DNA of 20,564 nucleotides, taken from assembly GCA_910576895.1 (NCBI GenBank), contig CAJTJZ010000023.1:1-20564 (forward strand), written 5' to 3'. Below, piece by piece: positions 1-7,974 of the stretch (its first letter is position 1; each line of letters starts with the position of its first letter). The stretch is from an uncultured Lachnospiraceae bacterium (GTDB lineage Bacteria > Bacillota > Clostridia > Lachnospirales > Lachnospiraceae). The notes beneath the pieces were generated by a model. The model was not told where the DNA came from and ran no database searches. It saw only the letters and a list, made by a program, of their open reading frames with translations. The position numbers and the translations under genes are program-made.

Positions 1-6
1 GGCAGC

Positions 7-825
7 TTAAATAAATCCAAAGTGTTGCAGAGCATAGAAAATCCCATCATCTTCTACTGTTTTTGTAATATAGGAAATATAAGGAGTAAGCACAGGATCG
101 TATTCTCCCATAGCAATTGTATTTTTTACACAAGTAAACATAGGAAGATCATTTGCACTGTCACCAAAAACATAAGCATGTTCTTTTGTAAGATTAAATT
201 GTTTTAAGATATATTCAATTGCCGTTGCTTTTGAATGACCTTCTGGCACAGCTTCATAAAAACCAAAACGCCGATCGATGATATCATAATGTTTCTTTTT
301 CGCAAATTCTAAAAATGTTGTAATATCGCTTTTTTCATCTGTCCAAATAACAAATTTATCCGCACAGATATCAGGATCATCAAAGAAATGGGCAGAGCCA
401 GTGACATTTCCAGAAAAAGAATCTCGAATTTGATTAATTTGTTCAAAACGAGAATTTTCATGACTAAAGTAATTAAAGCATTCTCCTTCTAAAACACCAT
501 CAATATTACATTCTTGTAATTTTTCAATAATTTCAAGAGATTCTTTTTTTGGAATTGGACGATGATAAAGGGTATGAAGTTCTTTTGATGTGTCGTCTAA
601 TAAACGACTAATAATATGAGTGCCACACCCACATAAAAAACCATCAAAAGAAATTTGTTTTAAGGCGATAGGAACAAAAAAATAAGTACGACCAGTATTG
701 ATAAAAGTTAAACAGCCATGTTCTCCTGCTTTTTCTATTGCTTTTATTGCACTTTCTGGAATTTTTCCTGTTTTCTCACTAATCAATGTTCCATCAATAT
801 CAAAAAATAATGCTGTATGGTACAT
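7..825 (-). CDS. Cof-type HAD family hydrolase
   Basis: This 272-residue protein is a haloacid dehalogenase superfamily phosphatase of the Cof/Cof-like class II group, expected to be cytosolic and to dephosphorylate small phosphorylated metabolites; the substrate cannot be read from sequence. The nucleophile motif DIDGT lies at residues 9-13, where the first Asp would be phosphorylated, and the C-terminal motif GDSANDLPM carries the metal-binding acidic residues. A large cap insert lies between the two halves. The length matches the family. The start ATG (complement of 823-825) is preceded on the minus strand by AGAGGAAAA. It is the only minus-strand gene and is divergent from the BIG2-domain gene. 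Its stop codon is 7 bases from the window edge, so its terminator is not visible. Family assignment is firm; the specific function is unknown. Confidence 0.9.
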   Translation of the reverse strand: MYHTALFFDIDGTLISEKTGKIPESAIKAIEKAGEHGCLTFINTGRTYFFVPIALKQISFDGFLCGCGTHIISRLLDDTSKELHTLYHRPIPKKESLEIIEKLQECNIDGVLEGECFNYFSHENSRFEQINQIRDSFSGNVTGSAHFFDDPDICADKFVIWTDEKSDITTFLEFAKKKHYDIIDRRFGFYEAVPEGHSKATAIEYILKQFNLTKEHAYVFGDSANDLPMFTCVKNTIAMGEYDPVLTPYISYITKTVEDDGIFYALQHFGFI

Positions 826-847
826 AAGTTTTCCTCTTTTCTTATTT

Positions 848-883
848 TATACTGAGTAGTCAGGTTTTTTGACTGCCAGTATA
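848..883. repeat. Imperfect inverted repeat in the divergent intergenic region
   Basis: TATACTG (848-854) and CAGTATA (877-883) are exact reverse complements, and nested within them AGTCA (858-862) and TGACT (870-874) are also complementary. The spacers between the two arm pairs are 3 and 2 bases and the central loop is 7 bases. It sits 23 bases upstream of the HAD start codon. It could be an operator for a dimeric regulator, or a hairpin in the 5' leader of the HAD transcript. No T tract of terminator type follows in the minus direction. I could not place a convincing promoter on either strand here. Confidence 0.5.
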
Positions 884-1022
884 ATAATTTTTTTAATGAC
901 ACAGTATGGACACAAATATATGGTATAAAGCGAAAGGATAAATAGATATTATAATATATATAGTATACTAAGAAAAAAAGGAAATAACAAGAAGAAATAA
1001 AAACGAAAGGGGAAAATTTTTT

Positions 1023-2123
1023 ATGAGAAAATTTCGTATGGTCTGTTTTGTAGCTGCAATGATCTGTTTCTATAGCATATTACCAATGAAATCGTCAGAG
1101 GCAGCGGTAACAAAAACAAAAATTACACTTTTAAAAAGTACAAATATGATGGAACAGGGAAGTTCCTATGCTTTTAAAGCAAAAGTGCAAAATGGAAAAG
1201 TAAAAAATATTGTATGGAAAAGTTCAAATAAAAGTGTATTAAATATTACAAGTAATGGGAAAGTAAAGGCAAAGAAAGCAGGACAGGCTGTAATTACAGC
1301 ATCGATAGGAAATACTTCCGTTAAGGAAAAAATAATAGTGTATCCATCTCTTCAAGAAATTAGTGAAAAAAATGAAATAGTTACCAATTTGGATACAGGT
1401 GTATATTCTTCTGTTTCAGTAAAAATAAAAGGAAATGATTATGATATTGTGAAAAATATTTCTAAAGATAAGGAAGGCTATACCTCTATTATTTCTGGTT
1501 CTAGTGTAAGGATAAGAAAAGAAAATCTGGAATATTTTTATGATACAGAAAAAGGACTTGTTTCTATTTATGCATCAGAAAATGTTACGCCGGGCAGTAT
1601 TTTACCAATTTATCAGGTATTTTCCAATGAAAAGGTAACAAAAGTAGTACAAGAGGACAAGAACTATCATATTTTTACAGAAACAGATATTGCAGGGCTT
1701 ACAGAAGAAGAACAAAAAAACAGAACAGGACGTACCGATGGAATCATACAACAAGAACTTGTAGTAAATAAAAAGACAGGACGATTAGAAGAATTAATTT
1801 ATACTACATTCTTTGATAAAGAGGATTTAGATTTTCATTATAAGAGTCATGAGGTATTTTCTTATAATGAAAATAGTACAGAAATGATTCCAAAAGCTGT
1901 TCATGTTGTAATGAATACAGATAAAACGAGAACCGTTACAATTATTTCAGCAGCAGGAACACAAAAAGAGAAAAAAGAGGTTTATACCTTACCAGATTCC
2001 ATGCCGCTTTATGTTCCAGCAGATGTAGTTTATTATCAGGATGCTGCCTGTACAAAAGAGGCAGAACCAACAATAAAACATAAAGATGGAACTTATGATA
2101 GCAGCGTTGTTTATGTAAAATAA
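1023..2123 (+). CDS. Secreted BIG2 (bacterial Ig-like) domain protein
   Basis: This 366-residue protein starts with a typical signal peptide: basic residues at 2-5, a hydrophobic stretch to about residue 21, and a likely cleavage near SEA-A at about residue 28. Residues of about 34-106 look like a bacterial Ig-like group 2 domain, with the features WKSSNKSVLNI, NGKVKAKKAGQAVITA and a closing IIVYPS strand; such domains are common in surface and adhesin proteins. The remaining 260 residues look like beta-rich extracellular sequence that I do not recognise. There is no LPXTG motif or C-terminal membrane anchor, so it is probably secreted or loosely wall-associated. The start ATG is preceded by AAAGGGG at about 10 bases. 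A terminator follows immediately, so the gene is probably monocistronic. Ligand or role is unknown. Confidence 0.8.
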   Translation: MRKFRMVCFVAAMICFYSILPMKSSEAAVTKTKITLLKSTNMMEQGSSYAFKAKVQNGKVKNIVWKSSNKSVLNITSNGKVKAKKAGQAVITASIGNTSVKEKIIVYPSLQEISEKNEIVTNLDTGVYSSVSVKIKGNDYDIVKNISKDKEGYTSIISGSSVRIRKENLEYFYDTEKGLVSIYASENVTPGSILPIYQVFSNEKVTKVVQEDKNYHIFTETDIAGLTEEEQKNRTGRTDGIIQQELVVNKKTGRLEELIYTTFFDKEDLDFHYKSHEVFSYNENSTEMIPKAVHVVMNTDKTRTVTIISAAGTQKEKKEVYTLPDSMPLYVPADVVYYQDAACTKEAEPTIKHKDGTYDSSVVYVK

Positions 2124-2130
2124 TAATAAA

Positions 2131-2187
2131 AAAACTTCTATTAGAATTGCAATCGTTTTTTTGTCATTTTAATAGGAGTTTTTGTTT
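2131..2187 (+). terminator. Intrinsic terminator after the BIG2-domain gene
   Basis: The arms AAAACTTCTATTA (2131-2143) and TAATAGGAGTTTT (2170-2182) form a 13-base-pair stem with one G-U pair, followed by a T-rich run. The loop is long, about 26 bases. The A-rich 5' flank means it could also work in the opposite direction, but no minus-strand gene ends here. Confidence 0.75.
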
Positions 2188-2206
2188 ATAGAATTTTAAT
2201 TTTTAC

Positions 2207-2235
2207 TTGACTTTTGTTTATAAAAATGTTAGAAT
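2207..2235 (+). promoter_or_regulatory. Sigma-A-type promoter for the NhaD-like transporter
   Basis: The -35 element TTGACT (2207-2212) and the -10 element TAGAAT (2230-2235) are separated by exactly 17 bases, and TG one base before the -10 makes an extended -10 (ATGTTAGAAT). Transcription would start near 2242, giving a leader of about 130 bases before the ATG at 2372. Confidence 0.7.
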
Positions 2236-2241
2236 TTTTGT

Positions 2242-2371
2242 CGAAAAAAATAAATGCATTAATGACACAGTAGATTCTGGCAAGGGAAACAGATTACGAT
2301 TACATAGATTTGTAAATCTAATTGCGCCATTATTTTATCTGGTCTTTTTTTATGCAGGAAAGGGAGTAAGT
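2242..2371 (+). promoter_or_regulatory. Possibly structured 5' leader of the NhaD-like gene (candidate cis-regulator)
   Basis: TAGATT (2305-2310) and AATCTA (2315-2320) form a tight 6-base-pair hairpin with a 4-base loop. A second copy of TAGATT (2271-2276) could pair with the same AATCTA, which would be mutually exclusive. TGGC (2278-2281) can pair with GCCA (2326-2329) around the hairpin. The length and the alternative pairings resemble a riboswitch-type leader, and the downstream gene is an ion transporter, but I cannot match it to a known riboswitch consensus from memory. Chance pairing in AT-rich DNA is a serious alternative. Confidence 0.3.
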
Positions 2372-3727
2372 ATGGTTGCACAAATTTTAGCAGTTCTTAT
2401 TTTTTTAGTAATGTTTCTTTTAATTGTAATGGATAAGATTGAAAGACATATTGTAACATTATCATGTGGATTGCTAACGCTTGTTCTTGTATTTGGAATA
2501 GCAATGAGAAATTTAAATGCAATTATAGAAACATTAAATGTAAAAAATATTTTTACAATCAGTTTTTGGTATGCTGCTGGTTCTGCAGAGGAAGCTTCTT
2601 CTGGAATTAATTGGGCTACAATTATTTTTATTCTTGGTATGATGATTATGGTAGAGGGAATGGCAAAGGCGGGGTTTTTCCGTTGGCTTTGTATGAAATT
2701 GGCAAAGTTAGTCGATTATAAGCCGATTCCATTGTTTATTACCTTTATGATAATGTCTGCAATTCTTGCAATGTTTATTGATAGTATTACAGTTATTTTA
2801 TTTTTAGCAGCAGTAACCGTTGAGTTAGCAAAGTTATTAAAATTTGATCCAATTCCTATGATTTTATCAGAAATTTTCTGTGCAAATCTTGGCGGTTCTG
2901 CTACTATGTGCGGTGATCCTCCTAATATTATTATTGGTACAGCACTTGGTTATTCCTTTGCAGATTTTTTAACAAATACAGGACTTATGGCAGGAATTAG
3001 TTTAATTCTTGTAGTAATTTATTTTTATTTTGTATTTCGTAAAGAACTTTTACAGGAAAATGGACAAAAGATTGATATTACGAAACTTCCAAAGCCAGAA
3101 GATGCCATTACAAATAAAAAAGAATTTGCAATTAGTTGTGTTATTTTTGCTTGTGCAGTTATTATGTTAGTAAGCCATGCACAGACAGGGCTTACCGTAG
3201 CATTTATTGGAACAGTGATTGCAGTGATTACTTTAATTGCTTTTGCAAAAGATGCATTGGAGCTATTAAAAAAGGTAGATTATAAAACATTATTATTTTT
3301 TGTTGGGCTTTTTATGGTAGTTGGAGGTCTGGAACAAACAGGTGTTCTTGTAAAAATTGCAGCATTTATTGGAGCGGTCAGCGGTGGTAATATTATGCTT
3401 ATGGTTGCAATTATTATGTGGGTATCTGCCATTGCAAGTGCATTTGTAGATAATATTCCTTTTGCAGCAACAATGGTTCCTGTTATTACAAGTCTTGCAC
3501 AAACACAGGGCGTTGATTTAAAAACATTAGCATGGGCACTTTCTATGGGAACAGATATTGGCGGTAGTGCAACACCAATTGGAGCTTCTGCCAATGTTGT
3601 AGGAACTTCGGTAGCAGCAAAAAATGGTTATATTATTGGATGGGGAAAATATTGTAAAACAGCAGCACCAGCAACCATTCTTGTTGTTTTCGTATCTATG
3701 GTTATTGTTTTTATTCGATATTGTTAA
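2372..3727 (+). CDS. ArsB/NhaD-superfamily (SLC13-type) membrane transporter
   Basis: This protein of 451 residues from the chosen start is an integral membrane transporter of the ion transporter superfamily that holds NhaD Na+/H+ antiporters, ArsB and SLC13/P-protein permeases. About 11-12 hydrophobic segments are visible. Two repeated halves show the family's hallmark re-entrant motifs: NLGGSATMCGDPPNIIIGT in the first half and GTDIGGSATPIGASANVVG in the second, plus the conserved FIDSIT and FVDNIPFAA loops. Such NhaD-like proteins often exchange Na+ or Li+ for protons, but the substrate here is not certain. The frame stays open back to 2207, but the ATG at 2372 is chosen because it has an AGGAAAGGGAG ribosome site and because the promoter occupies 2207-2235. 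The gene appears monocistronic with its own promoter and leader. Confidence 0.85.
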   Translation: MVAQILAVLIFLVMFLLIVMDKIERHIVTLSCGLLTLVLVFGIAMRNLNAIIETLNVKNIFTISFWYAAGSAEEASSGINWATIIFILGMMIMVEGMAKAGFFRWLCMKLAKLVDYKPIPLFITFMIMSAILAMFIDSITVILFLAAVTVELAKLLKFDPIPMILSEIFCANLGGSATMCGDPPNIIIGTALGYSFADFLTNTGLMAGISLILVVIYFYFVFRKELLQENGQKIDITKLPKPEDAITNKKEFAISCVIFACAVIMLVSHAQTGLTVAFIGTVIAVITLIAFAKDALELLKKVDYKTLLFFVGLFMVVGGLEQTGVLVKIAAFIGAVSGGNIMLMVAIIMWVSAIASAFVDNIPFAATMVPVITSLAQTQGVDLKTLAWALSMGTDIGGSATPIGASANVVGTSVAAKNGYIIGWGKYCKTAAPATILVVFVSMVIVFIRYC

Positions 3728-3798
3728 TAAAAGTTATGCTGGTAGTCGAAAGAAATAGAAAAATTTTCGCTTGTAAGTATAAAAATAAAGATAGGTGC

Positions 3799-3828
3799 TT
3801 GCATAGAGAGATATAAATATGTTAGAAT
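3799..3828 (+). promoter_or_regulatory. Promoter for the cytidylate-kinase-like gene
   Basis: The -35 element TTGCAT (3799-3804) and the -10 element TAGAAT (3823-3828) are separated by 18 bases, with an extended -10 TG, again as ATGTTAGAAT. Between the expected start of transcription and the ribosome site lie two overlapping inverted repeats (3855-3879 and 3864-3883) that cannot form together. Confidence 0.6.
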
Positions 3829-3899
3829 TGAATAGGCAGGTAATAACATAGCCTCAAAAAATAGTAACAGTATTTTTTGTTACAGAAATGGAGGTAATT

Positions 3900-4496
3900 A
3901 TGGAAGAAAAGCAAACGATTATTGCAATTAGTCGTGAATTTGGAAGTGGCGGACATGAAATTGCAGAACAGATTGCAAAAGATTTAAAATTAAACTTTTA
4001 TGATAGAAATATGTTAGATGAAATCGCAAAGGAAAAAAATATTCAGATTGGATATTTGGAAAAATATGAGGAAAAGCCGACCAATTTACTGTTTTCTAGG
4101 AGAGTTGGTGCATACTCTAATTCCATAGAGGAAATTGTTGCGGAAATGCAGTTTGAATATTTGCAGAAAAAGGCAGATACTGGAGAATCTTTTGTTGTCG
4201 TTGGACGCTGTGCAGAAACAGTATTAAAAGAATGTGAAGGTTTGATTTCTATTTTTATCCTTGGAGATATGGAAACAAAACTAAAACGGATTCAAGAACA
4301 TTATCATCTGACTAGACAGGAAGCAAAGATAAAATTAAAACAACATGATAGAAAACGAAAACAATATCATAATCGCCATTCAGATAGTGAATGGGGAAGT
4401 TCAAAAACATATGATTTATGTATTAATGACAGTAAACTTGGCATAGAGAAAACAGTGCATATCTTAGAACAATATATTAAGGAAAGAATGTTATGA
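3900..4496 (+). CDS. Cytidylate kinase-like family protein
   Basis: This protein of about 198 residues belongs to the AAA_26/cytidylate kinase-like P-loop family that is frequent in Clostridia. The N-terminus reads IIAISREFGSGGHEIAEQIA, where GSGGHEI takes the place of the P-loop; the central VVVGRCAETVL and the C-terminal part with RKRKQYHNRHSDSEWGSS (nucleotide-binding and lid region) are typical. Members are annotated as cytidylate kinases, but many are shorter than true Cmk and their nucleotide substrate is unproven. An ATG 12 bases upstream (3888) is in frame, but it lies inside ATGGAGGTAATT, which is itself the ribosome site, so 3900 is preferred. The gene has its own promoter and a downstream terminator, so it is probably monocistronic. 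The family is clear; the physiological reaction is not. Confidence 0.85.
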   Translation: MEEKQTIIAISREFGSGGHEIAEQIAKDLKLNFYDRNMLDEIAKEKNIQIGYLEKYEEKPTNLLFSRRVGAYSNSIEEIVAEMQFEYLQKKADTGESFVVVGRCAETVLKECEGLISIFILGDMETKLKRIQEHYHLTRQEAKIKLKQHDRKRKQYHNRHSDSEWGSSKTYDLCINDSKLGIEKTVHILEQYIKERML

Positions 4497-4538
4497 AATA
4501 CAATAACAATGATAGAAATGTAATATTATAGTTTCTTT

Positions 4539-4580
4539 AAATAAGCAGGTATAGTAAAAATACAATATCTGCTTATTTTT
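4539..4580 (+). terminator. Intrinsic terminator after the kinase-like gene
   Basis: AAATAAGCAG (4539-4548) pairs with CTGCTTATTT (4569-4578), giving a 10-base-pair stem ending in a T run. The stem can be extended inward by a few A-T pairs. It separates the kinase-like gene from the PHP phosphatase gene. Confidence 0.8.
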
Positions 4581-4650
4581 ATGAAGGATATTACAGAAAT
4601 AAAAAGAGCAAATTATAATCAGAGGAAACAAATAGAAAGAAGGGAATCAT

Positions 4651-5415
4651 ATGTTAGCAAATTATCATACTCATACAGAGCGATGTTATCATGCATCGGG
4701 AGAAGATAAGGAATATGTAGAAGCTGCGATTAAAGCTGGATTAAAGGTTCTTGGATTTTCTGATCATTGCCCATGGATTTTTGAAGATGATTATGTTTCA
4801 AGAATGCGAATGCATCCATCAGAAGTAGATGCATATTTTTCTGCTTTAGAAGCTTTAAAAAAGGAATATCAAAAGGATATTAAATTATATATTGGATTTG
4901 AAGCAGAATATATAAGAGAATTAATCGAAGCTCAGGATGATTTCTTTGAAAATTACCCTTTGGACTATTTAATTCTTGGACAACATTTTCTTGGACCAGA
5001 ATATAAAGCTCCTTATATGGGAATGCCAGTGAATCAGGAGGAGATATTAAAAGAATATGTTGATAGTATCATAGAAGGGATAGAAAGTGGACGTTATCTT
5101 TATCTTGCACATCCTGATCTTATTTATTTTACAGGAAAGCCAGAAATTTATGATAAACATATGACGAGGCTTTGTAAGAAAATGAAACAGATGGAGATCT
5201 TATTGGAATTTAATATATTAGGAATGAACGATCATAGAAATTATCCATCAAAGCGTTTTTTAGAAATTGCAAAAAAAGTAGGAAATTCTTATATATTGGG
5301 AATTGATGCTCATGCTCCAGAACAGATATTAGATCAAAAGGCAATAAGACAGGCAGAAAAGATTTGTAATTCTTATGGAATAAAATATATTGATGGATTA
5401 AATCTGTTAGGTTAG
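4651..5415 (+). CDS. PHP-domain histidinol-phosphatase (HisJ type)
   Basis: This 254-residue cytosolic protein is a polymerase and histidinol phosphatase (PHP) family metal-dependent phosphatase of the HisJ/HisK type, which hydrolyses L-histidinol phosphate to L-histidinol in histidine biosynthesis. Metal-ligand motifs of the family appear in order: NYHTHTE (residues 4-10), GFSDHCPW, GFEAEY, LGQHF, LAHPDL and GIDAHAPE. The length fits the family. The ATG at 4651 follows GAAAGAAGGGA at about 6 bases. A TATAAT box lies at 4614-4619 but with only a poor -35 match upstream. No other histidine genes are nearby, which is normal for this phosphatase in Clostridia, though some family members act on other phosphates. 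No clear terminator follows before the leuS promoter. Confidence 0.85.
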   Translation: MLANYHTHTERCYHASGEDKEYVEAAIKAGLKVLGFSDHCPWIFEDDYVSRMRMHPSEVDAYFSALEALKKEYQKDIKLYIGFEAEYIRELIEAQDDFFENYPLDYLILGQHFLGPEYKAPYMGMPVNQEEILKEYVDSIIEGIESGRYLYLAHPDLIYFTGKPEIYDKHMTRLCKKMKQMEILLEFNILGMNDHRNYPSKRFLEIAKKVGNSYILGIDAHAPEQILDQKAIRQAEKICNSYGIKYIDGLNLLG

Positions 5416-5445
5416 AATTTATGAAATTTTTTTTAATTCTATTAT

Positions 5446-5474
5446 TTGACAATAAGCTTTGATAGCGTTACAAT
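5446..5474 (+). promoter_or_regulatory. Promoter for leuS
   Basis: A consensus -35 TTGACA (5446-5451) and a near-consensus -10 TACAAT (5469-5474) are spaced by exactly 17 bases. The leader to the leuS ATG is only about 75 bases and contains no T-box-like AGGGTGG element, so classical T-box control by tRNA-Leu is not evident. Confidence 0.75.
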
Positions 5475-5556
5475 GTCTAATGGATTAAATCATGTAATAG
5501 AAAAGAACTATTATTTTATATAAATATTTTAAAAAGAAAAAGGAGGAGCTTAATTT

Positions 5557-7974
5557 ATGGCAGTGGCATATAACCATAAAGAGATTGAAAAAAAATGGCG
5601 GGAAAACTGGGAAAAAAATCCTGTCAATATTGATGATGGAAAAAAGGAGAAATATTATTGTCTTGATATGTTTCCATATCCTTCTGGAAATGGACTTCAT
5701 GTAGGGCATTGGAGAGGTTATGTAATTAGTGATGTTTGGAGTCGTTATAAAATGCAGCAGGGATATTATTTGATTCATCCTATGGGATGGGATGCTTTTG
5801 GACTTCCAGCAGAAAATTATGCAATTAAGATGGGGGTTCATCCTGCAAAATCGACAGCAGAGAATGTAGCAAACATAAAAAAACAGATTAATCAAATTGC
5901 TGCTGTTTATGACTGGGATAGGGAAGTGAATACAACCGATCCAGAATTTTATAAATGGACACAATGGATTTTTGTAAAAATGTTTAAAGCAGGACTTGCT
6001 TATCAAAAGGAAATGCCAATTAATTGGTGTCCATCCTGTAAAACAGGACTTGCAAATGAAGAAGTTGTTAATGGAAAATGTGAACGCTGTGGTGCAGAAG
6101 TAACAAAAAAGAACTTAAATCAATGGATGTTAAGGATTACAAGATATGCAGATAGATTGCTTGCAGATTTGGATAAATTAGATTGGCCAGAAAAAGTAAA
6201 AAAGATGCAGACAGATTGGATTGGGAAATCCTATGGTGCAGAAGTAGATTTTCCTATAGAAAATAGGGAAGAAAAAATTACTGTTTTTACTACTAGACCA
6301 GATACTTTATTTGGAGCTACTTTTATGGTACTTGCACCAGAACATGCTATGGCAAAGAAATTAGCAACCAAAGAAACACAAGCAGAAGTAGAAAAATATA
6401 TTTATGATGCTTCTATGAAATCGAATGTAGATCGTTTGCAGGATAAAGAAAAAACAGGTGTTTTTACAGGTTCTTATGCTATTAATCCATTAAATCATGC
6501 AAAGATTCCTATTTGGCTTTCCGATTATGTACTGGCAGACTATGGTACAGGTGCGATTATGTGTGTACCTGCTCATGATGATCGTGACTTTGAATTTGCA
6601 AAAAAATTTGATATTCCAATTATTCAAGTAATTGCGAGGGATGGCAAGGAAATTTCTGATATGCAGGAAGCTTATACGGCTGCAAGCGGAACAATGATTA
6701 ACTCTGGTGAATGGAATGGTATGGAATCAGCCGTATTAAAACAGGAAGCACCTGCAATAATAGAAAAAAGAGGACTTGGAAGAAAAACAGTAAATTATAA
6801 ATTGCGTGATTGGGTATTTTCCCGTCAGCGTTACTGGGGCGAACCAATTCCAATTATTCATTGTGAAAAATGTGGTCCTGTGCCTGTTCCAGAAGAAGAA
6901 CTTCCATTATTATTACCAGATGTAGAAAAATATCAGCCAACAGGTACAGGGGAGTCTCCATTAGCAGATATTTCCGAATGGGTAAATACAACTTGTCCAT
7001 GCTGTGGAGGTAAAGCAAAACGAGAAACGAATACGATGCCACAATGGGCAGGATCTTCTTGGTATTTCTTACGATATGTAGATAATAAAAATAAAGAAGC
7101 TCTTGTTTCCAGAGAAAAGGCAGATAAAAACCTGCCAGTAGATATGTATATTGGTGGTGTGGAACATGCGGTACTGCATCTTTTATATTCCAGATTTTAT
7201 ACAAAGTTTTTATATGATATTGGTGTGATTGGTTTTGATGAGCCATTTGTAAAATTATTTAATCAAGGAATGATTACTGGAAAGAATGGCATTAAAATGA
7301 GTAAGTCGAAAGGAAATGTTATTTCACCAGATGATCTTGTAAGAGATTATGGATGTGATTCTTTGCGATTATATGAATTATTTGTAGGGCCTCCAGAGCT
7401 TGATTCCGAATGGGATGATAGAGGAATTGATGGTGTTTATCGTTTCTTAAATCGTTTTTGGAAAATGGTATTAGATGCATTAGAAAAAAATCCTGCACCA
7501 ACAAAGGAAATGATAAAATTGCGTCATCGCATGGTTTATGATATTACAACAAGATTAGAAAATTTTAGTTTAAATACCGTTGTCAGCGGATTTATGGAAT
7601 ATAATAATAAATTCATGGAACTTTCGAAAAAACAGGGTGGAATTGATAAAGAAACATTAGAAACGATTGTTTTGCTTTTATCACCATTTGCACCACATAT
7701 AACAGCAGAGCTTTGGGAACGTCTTGGACATCAGGGAGAAAATGTTTTTACAGTTGGATGGCCAAGTTATGAAGAATCTGCTATGAAAGAGGAAGAAATT
7801 GAGATTGCAGTACAGATTAATGGAAAAACAAGAGCAGTCATTAGTCTTCCAGTGGATGTTGATAAAAATACAGCATTACAAAAAGGAAAAGAAGCACTTG
7901 GAAATAGACTTTCTGGAAATATTATAAAAGAAATTTATGTTCCCGGAAAAATCATTAATATTGTAGCAAAATAG
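5557..7974 (+). CDS. leuS: Leucyl-tRNA synthetase
   Basis: LeuRS (EC 6.1.1.4) charges tRNA-Leu with leucine in the cytosol. The 805-residue length is standard for bacterial LeuRS. The class I HIGH motif is present as HVGH (residues 48-51) and KMSKS at residues 580-584. Two cysteine clusters (CPSCKTG with CERCGAE, and CEKCG with CPCCGG) mark zinc-binding modules. The editing (CP1) domain begins around residue 225 and shows the threonine-rich TTRPDT motif at about 245, which discharges mis-acylated tRNA. The C-terminal part has an anticodon-binding helical domain and the small terminal domain (VQINGKTRA). The start has a strong AGGAGG ribosome site at 5541-5546. It is expressed from its own promoter and probably read through into the carboxypeptidase gene 20 bases downstream. 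Confidence 0.98.
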   Translation: MAVAYNHKEIEKKWRENWEKNPVNIDDGKKEKYYCLDMFPYPSGNGLHVGHWRGYVISDVWSRYKMQQGYYLIHPMGWDAFGLPAENYAIKMGVHPAKSTAENVANIKKQINQIAAVYDWDREVNTTDPEFYKWTQWIFVKMFKAGLAYQKEMPINWCPSCKTGLANEEVVNGKCERCGAEVTKKNLNQWMLRITRYADRLLADLDKLDWPEKVKKMQTDWIGKSYGAEVDFPIENREEKITVFTTRPDTLFGATFMVLAPEHAMAKKLATKETQAEVEKYIYDASMKSNVDRLQDKEKTGVFTGSYAINPLNHAKIPIWLSDYVLADYGTGAIMCVPAHDDRDFEFAKKFDIPIIQVIARDGKEISDMQEAYTAASGTMINSGEWNGMESAVLKQEAPAIIEKRGLGRKTVNYKLRDWVFSRQRYWGEPIPIIHCEKCGPVPVPEEELPLLLPDVEKYQPTGTGESPLADISEWVNTTCPCCGGKAKRETNTMPQWAGSSWYFLRYVDNKNKEALVSREKADKNLPVDMYIGGVEHAVLHLLYSRFYTKFLYDIGVIGFDEPFVKLFNQGMITGKNGIKMSKSKGNVISPDDLVRDYGCDSLRLYELFVGPPELDSEWDDRGIDGVYRFLNRFWKMVLDALEKNPAPTKEMIKLRHRMVYDITTRLENFSLNTVVSGFMEYNNKFMELSKKQGGIDKETLETIVLLLSPFAPHITAELWERLGHQGENVFTVGWPSYEESAMKEEEIEIAVQINGKTRAVISLPVDVDKNTALQKGKEALGNRLSGNIIKEIYVPGKIINIVAK